A DNA stretch of 64,000 bases from Mytilus trossulus (Eukaryota > Mollusca > Bivalvia > Mytilida > Mytilidae): positions 31,549,883 to 31,613,882 of the forward strand of contig NC_086386.1 of the NCBI RefSeq assembly GCF_036588685.1, in the 5' to 3' direction. The first letter of the stretch is position 1. Each line of letters begins with the position of its first letter. Shown one piece after another: positions 56,956 through 64,000 of the stretch. Under the pieces are notes generated by a model, which was given only the letters and a program-made list of their open reading frames with translations, ran no database searches and was not told the DNA's origin. A program made the translations under genes and the position numbers.

Positions 56956-57204
56956 CTAAAAAACAAAGATTTACATGTGGGGATTATTATGTTATTATAA
57001 ACTTTACAATTCTGAGTTACATTAAGTATTGCAATATTTGACAATGTTTATCCAACTTTATTCATCATTCATCATTTGGAATAAACCAAAAAACATTTAA
57101 AATTTATTCATTGTTTTAGTGATGTGTCTGCTTTGTCTTCGTTTTCAAGTGGTGTTTTCTGTGTTGCAATAAAGTTCTATCCTATATGTTCTGTATGTTG
57201 TATA

Positions 57205-57490
57205 ACGTAACTACAATCACCTTCCCTTTCACGAATATGACCTACCAAATGAGACATTTTACGGGGTTTGTAATAATATGAGCAACAGGACAGGTGCCAC
57301 ATATGGAGTAGGATCTGCTTAACCTTCAGAAGCACCAGAAATCAACCCTGATGTATGTGGGGTTTGTGTTGCTTAGTATTTAGTTTTCTCTGTTGTGTTC
57401 TGTTGTTTGTCTTCTTCTCTTTTGGCCATGTTGGTGTCAGTTTATTTTTGATCTCTGAGTCTGATTGTCCCTCTGGTATCTTTTGTGACT
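57205..57490 (+). mobile_element. Old RT-tail retroelement fragment in an EXOC1 intron
   Basis: Only the 3' tail remains ('gtaactacaatcaccttccc', 'atatggagtaggatctgctt', 'gattgtccctctggtatctt'), clearly diverged. It lies in the intron between the last two EXOC1 exons, on the opposite strand. The ORF at 57355-57546 is a tail translation. Confidence 0.7.
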
Positions 57491-57721
57491 TTTTAACATC
57501 GTTATACATCTGTTGCCTTTATTTACCCCTGGGTTTTGGTCTGTAACACTGATTTGTTTTTTTTCTAACGATTAATGACTTTTGAACACTGGTATACTAC
57601 TGTTGCCTTTATTTATCCCTCCATTTTGTTTTGTAACACTGATTTGTTTTTTTCTAAATTGATTGATGACATTTGGACACTGGTTTACTTCTGTTGCCTT
57701 TATTCAATATTTATCTTTTAC

Positions 57722-57793
57722 CTGTAACAAATTTTCTTCTTCGCATAAATGTTTTTCTACTTTTTTGTAAACATGGTCCAAGCCTTTTTTCAC
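57722..57793 (-). CDS. EXOC1: EXOC1 exon (VKKGLDHVYKKVEKHLCEEE)
   Basis: 72 nt, 24 codons, phase 0 at both ends, between 'tttttctag' and a gtaaaa donor. It encodes VKKGLDHVYKKVEKHLCEEE then NLLQ. Near-identical to the known vertebrate segment (V-K-K-G-L-D-N-L-Y-K-K-V). No counterpart is left in the pseudogene copy. Confidence 0.92.
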
Positions 57794-58531
57794 CTAGAAA
57801 AAATTTGGCATCTTAAAAGTCATGTTTAAATTCATGTTTAAATAACTCTCTAAGAAATAACAAACAATATTATGTACTGATCCTCATTTAGATATTAATG
57901 TCACAAATCTCAAACTGATAATAGTCCTGATTTCTACAGACACTTTTGAATGAACAAAGTTTGTATAAACATGTAGTGTATCCTGTAGTAGTGTACTTCT
58001 ACCAAAACACAACTATATATATCTGCCACCAATGTATCTACATACCTCATGAACTTTCTGCCAAACATATTGATTATTCACAAAATAACATGCTAAAGAC
58101 CACATTGTTATAAGCTAATATATAATATATTGGTAGATTACTGCCTCATTTATGTATACTTTAAAATAAGTTAGTTTTCAGTTTTGGATTGTTTTACATT
58201 GTCATTTCAGGGCCTTTTAATGCTGACTATGCGGTATGGACTTTGCTTACTATTTAATGCTGTACAGTTACCTATAATTGTTAATTTCTGTGTCATTTTG
58301 GTCTCTTGTGGATAGTTGTCTCATTGGCAATCATGCCACATCTTCTTTTTTATATTTACAATAACTTTATTCATTAAACCTAAACAAAAACTTGTAGAGC
58401 TGGGACAATTGCCTTGTAGTATAGATGAGGTTGAGGAATATTGTTACCTAAACTACAGTAATGTATTATTTATCTTTCAGGCTTTGAAGAATATTTACTA
58501 TATTTTGTTAGTGCTAACTTCGACTCCTTAC

Positions 58532-58654
58532 CTCTTTCCCAGAATATTCCTTGATAACTTTTCTCAGTTCCTGTTTACTGAATGCTAGCTGGTATCCAAC
58601 TTCTTCAGGTTTAACACCTGAGGCAATTTTACTTTCTACTCCTTCAAAAAATAC
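58532..58654 (-). CDS. EXOC1: EXOC1 exon ([12 protein letters not shown]…)
   Basis: 123 nt, 41 codons, phase 0. The reading [20 protein letters not shown] continues [20 protein letters not shown] and a final E. 'FFEGVE', '[21 protein letters not shown]' is the recalled vertebrate form, so the exon is highly conserved. The donor is gtaagg, the acceptor 'tttgcag'. The frameshifted duplicate is at 7187-7310. Confidence 0.93.
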
Positions 58655-58854
58655 CTGCAAAATATTGATATGTGTAAACATTATTTTTAATCTTATTTCC
58701 CGAAATGTTTAGAACCTAGATTTTTGTTTTTCAAAATATCAGTTGACACAGTATCAACAAGTGAAACTGTGAGTTACTGCTCACTGATGATCCCCCCGCC
58801 GCAAGTGGATAATATAAATAGTGTAAAAATATGCAAGTGTTCGGTCAACAGGAA

Positions 58855-59192
58855 GTTGTCAAGTGATGAATCTGAAAACGCATCACACGGTATAGCTGAC
58901 TTAAATAAATCCTGAAACCAAATTTCAGAAATCCTTGTATTGTAGTTCCTGAGAAAAATGTGACGAAAATTTTCAACTTGGCTATCATGTGTAAAATCAT
59001 ACAAGTGGTCGGTAAACAGGAAGTTGTCAAGTGATCAATCTGAAAAAGCATCACACGGTATAAATGACTTAGATAAACCTTGAAACCAAATTTCAGAAAA
59101 ATGCGACGAAAAATATTCATGGGACGGACTGACGGACGGACTGACAGACAGAGGTAAAACAGAATACCCCCCTTTTTTGAAAGTGGGGGTAT
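58855..59192 (+). repeat. Family F repeat: two ~170-bp units, GACGGACTGAC tract and end hairpin
   Basis: Units with 'caggaagttgtcaagtgat', 'gcatcacacggtata' and 'tgaaaccaaatttcagaaa' are followed by GGACGGACTGACGGACGGAC and then ATACCCCCC…GTGGGGGTAT as an end hairpin. Located in an EXOC1 intron. The three ORFs on both strands are repeat translations. Confidence 0.75.
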
Positions 59193-59433
59193 AATTAATT
59201 CTATTTAATATCAATCTTTTAGCAATTTTAACATGAATTTGGTTCAGCATCATAAGATGAAGGAAAGCAAGATTTTGAAAAAAAAATATTCTCTTCTGCC
59301 CTTGGCCTCAGTTTTATATCAGTTTTTCATAAGTCAATAAAACCACATATCTACCTCATTTATAAAACAATAATGGTATAGTATTGTCCATCCTATTGTT
59401 CCATCCTATCTTCTATATTTATTACAGTAATAC

Positions 59434-59558
59434 CTGAATTTTCTCTAGTGGTCTACCCAGTAAGTTTGTAGTGTAAACTGATAAGTTGTCTTGGTAGACC
59501 TGTTTTGCTTCCTTTCTATCTCCATCTAGACAAGGAATCTTTAACTGTGACAATACAG
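59434..59558 (-). CDS. EXOC1: EXOC1 exon (LSQLKIPCLDGDRKEAKQ…)
   Basis: 125 nt, enters in phase 1 and leaves in phase 0. The reading VLSQLKIPCLDGDRKEAKQV continues YQDNLSVYTTNLLGRPLEKI and a final Q before a gtatta donor. It corresponds to the conserved 'LSRLKISCLEAEKKEAKQ' … 'LGQPLEKLN' segment of Sec3 (recalled). The duplicate at 7369-7495 has lost this donor. Confidence 0.92.
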
Positions 59559-59616
59559 CTTAAAACAGAAAAACAGATATTTGAATGTACAACATTAATA
59601 TCATAAGACAATGGCT

Positions 59617-59945
59617 GTAGCTTTCATGTATAACTCCTTCAAGTACAAGGATTCATAAAAGTAGGTTGACTATTTCAAAGCATAAAAAACAATTAAATTT
59701 AATATTAAATCATGACTTACCTAAGAAATCTTTCATGTATAATTCCTTTAAGTGCAAGGATTCATAAAAGTAGGTTGACTATTTCAAAGCATAAAAAACA
59801 ATTAAATTTAATATTAAATCATGACTTACTTAAGAAATCTTTCATGTATAATTCCTTTAAGTGCAAGGATTCATAAAAGTAGGTTGACTATTTCAAAGCA
59901 TAAAAAACAATTTAATTTAATATTAAATCATGACTTACTTAAGAA
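59617..59945 (+). repeat. Three ~111-bp tandem units in an EXOC1 intron
   Basis: Each unit has 'ctttcatgtataa', 'attcataaaagtaggttgac', 'caaagcataaaaaacaatt' and 'aaatcatgacttac'. The second and third are almost identical, pointing to recent expansion. Confidence 0.85.
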
Positions 59946-60112
59946 ATAATTCATGGAAGCCATAGATTTGTTGGAAATTTACACATGACCCGTGATATTC
60001 GAATTTTATCCTGAGCGTTAGCGAGGGATAAAATTAACGAATACCAAGGCCCAGGCCATATGTAAATTTACGAAAATCTATGGCTTCCATGAATCATTTC
60101 GATTCTAATAGG
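59942..60112 (+). mobile_element. Palindromic (foldback) MITE, copy 2
   Basis: Arms 'attcatggaagccatagatt' and 'aatctatggcttccatgaat' are perfect complements over 19-20 bases and continue imperfectly around 'attcgaattttatcc' / 'ggataaaattaacgaat'. The loop reads CTGAGCGTTAGCGAGGG, as in the copy at 10773-10945. It lies directly behind the tandem units, in an EXOC1 intron. Confidence 0.8.
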
Positions 60113-60119
60113 ACAAACA

Positions 60120-61125
60120 AGTTCATTCGAATACTGAAGCAAGGGTGGGTATGCTGTGTGTGAAGCTGTTCTTTTTTACTCCTTGTTAGATATCGCTAAA
60201 ATATTCTCATAATTTTTAAGCTTGCATTGATTATAATAACCGTTAATAAATATGTTTAATTCTCAAACCCAATATTTCCAATTTTTAATTTACATGTTTT
60301 CTGGTAAACTACCGTCAAATCCAAAATGACATTTCGTAACGAAGGAGCTGCCATGTTGACTTGCTGAAATCAAATTGGAAAACAAAACAAAACCTACCCC
60401 ATAATTCCATTTTAATACAATATTATACGAACTTCAATGGTTACAAAAAAGTTTATATGTTTGTGACATTGACTAAATATTGTTTTTAAACTGCAACTAT
60501 ATTGATAGTTTTTAAATCCTTTCATAAATATCAAGCTTCTTTTCATCCCTTAATGAACCCCTGGTTGTAGAGAAAGTGTTCCATGATGAAATTGACATTT
60601 CACAAAATATATAGTGTTACTGTGTTACTATATTTAGGAAATAAACAAAACTAGTTGCAATATATAATTAATTCTTTTTATTTTGCATCTGAATAATAAT
60701 AAAAGTTCTTTTGAATTGTCTTTTGTTTTATTACAATTTCTAATACAATAAAATTGGCAAAGCGTTTGCAAAGTAGGTTCAAATACATGTAGATTTACGT
60801 GGGAGGTGTATTGTAACATCCATTATCATGTATATCTCTGAGTCTGCGCTTAGTATAGACATATGGAGATTTTTCACACATTGTTGTTTACAATGCGAAA
60901 GGAGTACGTCATATTAGAATGCATTTGAGATTTGAAAGAAAGCAAAATAAAAGACACTAGCCATCTGTTGAATGGGAATACTACACTCACTTGTAAATAC
61001 AAATGTATACACTGACAATATCAAAATTATTGAATACATATGTTTTTATTGAACATTAAGGCTGCAATGGTCAATTAAAATTTTCAAACTGAAAAAATAT
61101 CTTAACTGATTTTACAAAGGCCAAA
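60120..61125. other. EXOC1 intron, nothing recognised
   Basis: AT-rich intron; no exon or repeat family that I can support. Confidence 0.5.
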
Positions 61126-61130
61126 CTTAA

Positions 61131-61681
61131 AGTCATAAGAAACCTCAAATAAAAATGCATATTAAATGGATAGTTTTCATTATAAAACTTATGTACATAT
61201 ACTTTTTTCTGAAGAAAATTCTTTGATTTATTCATGTTTAGAAGAAGTTTACTTTATTTTAATTGCTTGCTTCCAGCAAGCAATTCACCCGACATATTTT
61301 CCGTATGCAAAGTGACCTCAGTGTGACCCATCTCGTAAAAATCCGGTGATCACAATACGCATGGATGTCCTTAAAATAAACTATTATCTGAATTTACATG
61401 TTAAACACGTGCTCTCTTTCCATGCTTTTTTGTTTATTTTTTGTCGATTGTTGACAAACAGGTGACCATCGTTAAACTTCGGCTTTAAAACACGAACTTT
61501 AATTACCTGCCATATTTTCACAACAACACTGACCGATTGAAAAAAAAATGACGATTATACAAAATTTACACGAAAAAAATGATAAATTCGTGCACAGAAG
61601 ACTAAGTTTATTATGTTTGTATGCATTAATTCAAGAATTGGAAGAACATCATTTTTCACCGGTCACTCGTTTCTTATGACT
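61131..61681 (+). mobile_element. TTAA-flanked inverted-repeat element (551 bp)
   Basis: AGTCATAAGAAAC and GTTTCTTATGACT are perfect terminal inverted repeats, flanked on both sides by TTAA (61127-61130 and 61682-61685). A perfect internal hairpin AATTGCTTGC…GCAAGCAATT is at about 61260-61284. TTAA duplication is the mark of piggyBac-type insertion, but the ends lack the usual CCC start, so the class is uncertain. No transposase. Confidence 0.7.
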
Positions 61682-61689
61682 TTAAAATA

Positions 61690-62170
61690 CAATACAGTTT
61701 CTCCTAATTCTACTCAAAATACACTTTTCCTTAAATGAAAATTAGCACACCTTTATCATCAATATAAAACAGTATCATATATGTTCCCTTACAATTGAGT
61801 GTGAAATTAGAATACTGACACTAATTGTATCATACACCTCCAACATCTTTGAGTCAGAAATTATATTTGTTTTCCTCTGAAATATGGAGGGTATCATAAA
61901 CAAGACAAAACTGCAAGAAGTGTAAATATCTGGTTTTTTTTGTCAATTACCTTTTACACATGGTACTGTTGCTGTAAGTGAGAAAGATATGAGCAGTTAT
62001 TTTTCCAAAAATGTTGTCCTTCTGTACCACTTTGTTCAAAACCATTTAGACATTTTTTTAAATGGCTATTACAGCTCTACTGCATACCCTATTATTTTCT
62101 TTGAATTTAAAATATCAATTTAGTGATACATGAAAAGCAGAAAGGTCTTTGTTTATTGTAAAGTAAATAT
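61690..62170. other. EXOC1 intron, nothing recognised
   Basis: AT-rich intron sequence without repeat or exon signals that I can support. Confidence 0.5.
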
Positions 62171-62176
62171 ACTTAC

Positions 62177-62197
62177 AACCCATGTGATGAAAATTTT
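62177..62197 (-). CDS. EXOC1: EXOC1 21-nt microexon
   Basis: The minus strand shows an acceptor (gtttcag), 21 nt and a consensus GTAAGT donor. Phase 1 in and out; joined it reads L-[E-N-F-H-H-M-G-S]-V-L-S-Q, matching the recalled vertebrate E-N-F-H-H-I-F-A-T-L-S residue for residue in length. An alternative 18-nt reading (donor gttgta) would lose one residue, so 21 nt is preferred. The duplicate has the same microexon at 10452-10472. Confidence 0.8.
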
Positions 62198-62679
62198 CTG
62201 AAACATAAGAAAAAGGAGATTATGTCTTACTCAGCTTATAAAACTGGTGGTACTCTTATTTTAACAAAGTGGTTTACCTGCTTTTTCTGTCTGTACTGTT
62301 CACATATAGTTGTCAATATAATTGAATTTTAAGAAGAGTAGCTTTCTATAAAACCAGGTTTAATCCTACACTTTCTCTACAAGAAAATACCTGTAACAAG
62401 TCAGGAATATTATAGTTGTTATCCATTTGTTTCATGTGTTTGGGCTTCTAATTTTGTCATTTGATTAGGAACTTTAAGTTGAGAATTTTCCTCAGAGATT
62501 TGTATTTTTGTGATTCTATTTTTGACCAGTCTTATATATCATGTATATGCAACTAAACTTGAAGTATAATTTAAAGAGTTTAGGCAGCATTCACTCTACA
62601 GTGAACACAGACATTATATAATTTACATGCAGACATTAAATGTAAGACATCCTGCATTTAACAGACTTTATTCCTGAAT

Positions 62680-63620
62680 GAAATTGGCCCAGTAGTTTCA
62701 CTGAAATGTTTTGTAAAATTTAACAAAATTTATAAAATTTACAAAAAAGGTTAAAAATTTATTATAAAGGGCATTAACTACTGAAGGAGTCAATTGCCTA
62801 TTTAAGTCATGTTGACTTATTTGTAAATTTGGCAATGAATTGTGTCAATTAATGCTAATACAATTGCAAACCAAACATCAATGACCTACCACAAGTGGAT
62901 CCTCAAAAATTTACCTAATAACAAACTAATACATGTAATGTAAGCAAACCAATCAAAGTCAATAGACCATGACTGAGGGGCGGAGCCAAATAATCTCCAT
63001 GGCAATGAGATGTGACAATGCTAATACATCTGCATACCAATTATCATTGATGTACCACGAGTGGATCTCCATAAACTTACCTAATCACAAAGTAATACAT
63101 GTAAAGTAAGCAAACCATTCAAAGTCAATAGACCATGACTGAGGGGGCGGAGCCAAAAAATCTCCATGGCAATGAGATGTGGCAATGGTAATACATCTGC
63201 ATACCAATTATCATTGACGTACCACAAGTGGATCTTCATAAACTGACCTAATCACAAACTAATACATGTAAAGTAAGCAAACCATTCAAAGTCAATAGAC
63301 CATGACTGAGGGGGCGGAGTCAAATAATCTCCATGGCAATGAGATGTGGCAATGGTAATACATCTGCATACCAATTATCATTGACATACCACTAGTGGTT
63401 CCCCATAAAACTGAGCTAATCACAAACTAATACATTGTTGACGCCGTCGCCGACGCCGGAAACAGCATACCTATGTCTCGCTTTTTGACTTCGTCAAGGC
63501 GAGACAAAAACTGCAAAATTTTCTTAAAATTACCAAATCAGGGGTAGAAACACAACAAGGGCTGTCTGATTTGTCTGAAAATATCAGGGCAGATAGAGCT
63601 ATGGGCCAGGTGAGCTAAAA
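62680..63620 (+). repeat. Family C tandem-core element (four ~160-bp units) with family A pieces
   Basis: Units contain 'agtcaatagaccatgactga', 'aatctccatggcaatgagat', 'catctgcataccaattatca' and 'cacaaactaatacatgtaa'. The last leads into GACGCCGTCGCCGACGCCGG, 'aaacagcatacctatgtctc' and a strong hairpin TCTCGC…GACTTCGTC…GGCGAGA. Fragments of family A flank it on both sides (62690-62810 and 63505-63620). It lies in an EXOC1 intron. Confidence 0.75.
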
Positions 63621-63668
63621 TCAGCTGAATAATAACTGAAATATTAATGAAATACATTATATATTTAC

Positions 63669-63822
63669 CTAACATAACAACTTCTCTCGGTGTTTTCCCA
63701 TGTTCTGTTGATACCCTGTCAATTTGTTGAAACACAACTTTAACTAGAGCAGAGTAAGACTTGTCTAGATGTGTGTGTCTGTCTGATCCTTTAAATATAC
63801 TTTCCGCCTGATTAGCAAACTC
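63669..63822 (-). CDS. EXOC1: EXOC1 exon (EFANQAESIFKG…)
   Basis: 154 nt, enters in phase 0 and leaves in phase 1. The reading EFANQAESIFKGSDRHTHLD continues KSYSALVKVVFQQIDRVSTE and HGKTPREVVML. It matches the Sec3 segment that in vertebrates has '[20 protein letters not shown]' and 'SQKTPRDVVMM' (recalled). Acceptor 'ttctgcag', donor gtaaat. The duplicate at 12857-13010 has the same borders but a stop at the Leu of H-L-D. Further 5' exons lie right of the window. Confidence 0.92.
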
Positions 63823-64000
63823 CTGCAGAAAATAAATACCATATTAACTTACTAGTCTTTAGGTCACACTAATGATCAAGATTACAAACACCACATATAG
63901 TTCATCTAAATTAAATGCTTACATGATTTATGCATTGAGGCAAAGGTAAGGTGGATCTGATTTGACAGATATATAGACATTTCTAGGAACCCATACACCA

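Overview
This is a 64-kb piece of an animal nuclear genome: AT-rich, with GT-AG introns, AATAAA poly(A) signals, short exons in long introns, and dense interspersed repeats. The repeat content points to a bivalve mollusc, most likely a mussel (Mytilus or a close relative). It includes elements with ~160-bp tandem cores next to GACGGACG or GTCGTC microsatellites, tRNA-derived SINEs, and a reverse-transcriptase fragment with a conserved 3' tail. The species call rests on recalled repeat families and was not tested by a search. There are no bacterial features, rRNAs, CRISPR arrays or convincing functional tRNA genes.

Plus strand, main point of interest: a multi-exon gene at 26.1-42.1 kb. A DZIP3-type HEPN exon (26126-26756) is followed by a 60-nt exon (28849-28908), a 64-nt Cys-rich exon (33744-33807) and then two possible 3' terminal exons. 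One encodes a TIR domain (36644-37101) and the other a beta-propeller (41239-42056). The 64-nt exon ends in phase 1 and both terminal exons begin in phase 1. The gene can therefore be read as a 403-residue HEPN-TIR protein or a ~523-residue HEPN-propeller protein. A paralogue of the last two modules, again 64-nt exon plus propeller exon with the same phase, lies at 4506-5882; its 5' half would be left of the window. The TIR exon is bracketed by two direct copies of a ~2-kb repeat.

Minus strand, EXOC1 (Sec3, exocyst subunit 1): the last six coding exons, coding for the C-terminal 215 residues and including a 21-nt microexon, are intact at 56.8-63.8 kb; the 5' exons lie right of the window. A decayed copy of part of the same gene is scattered over 7.2-17.7 kb, with an in-frame stop, a frameshift, a lost splice donor and a missing 3' end. 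Further broken, tandemly repeated EXOC1 exon pieces lie at 49.1-50.5 kb and are split by a hAT-like element. The HEPN gene therefore sits between EXOC1 duplicates.

Mobile elements fill the rest: a truncated BEL/Pao LTR element (43.6-46.7 kb), at least seven 5'-truncated pieces of one non-LTR (probably Penelope-like) retroelement, two adjacent tRNA-SINE copies (42.7 and 43.1 kb), MITE-like elements with visible inverted repeats and, in several cases, target duplications, and multiple families with a tandem-core + microsatellite + end-hairpin architecture. Exon boundaries were read by eye from splice consensus, phase and remembered family sequence, with no transcript data.
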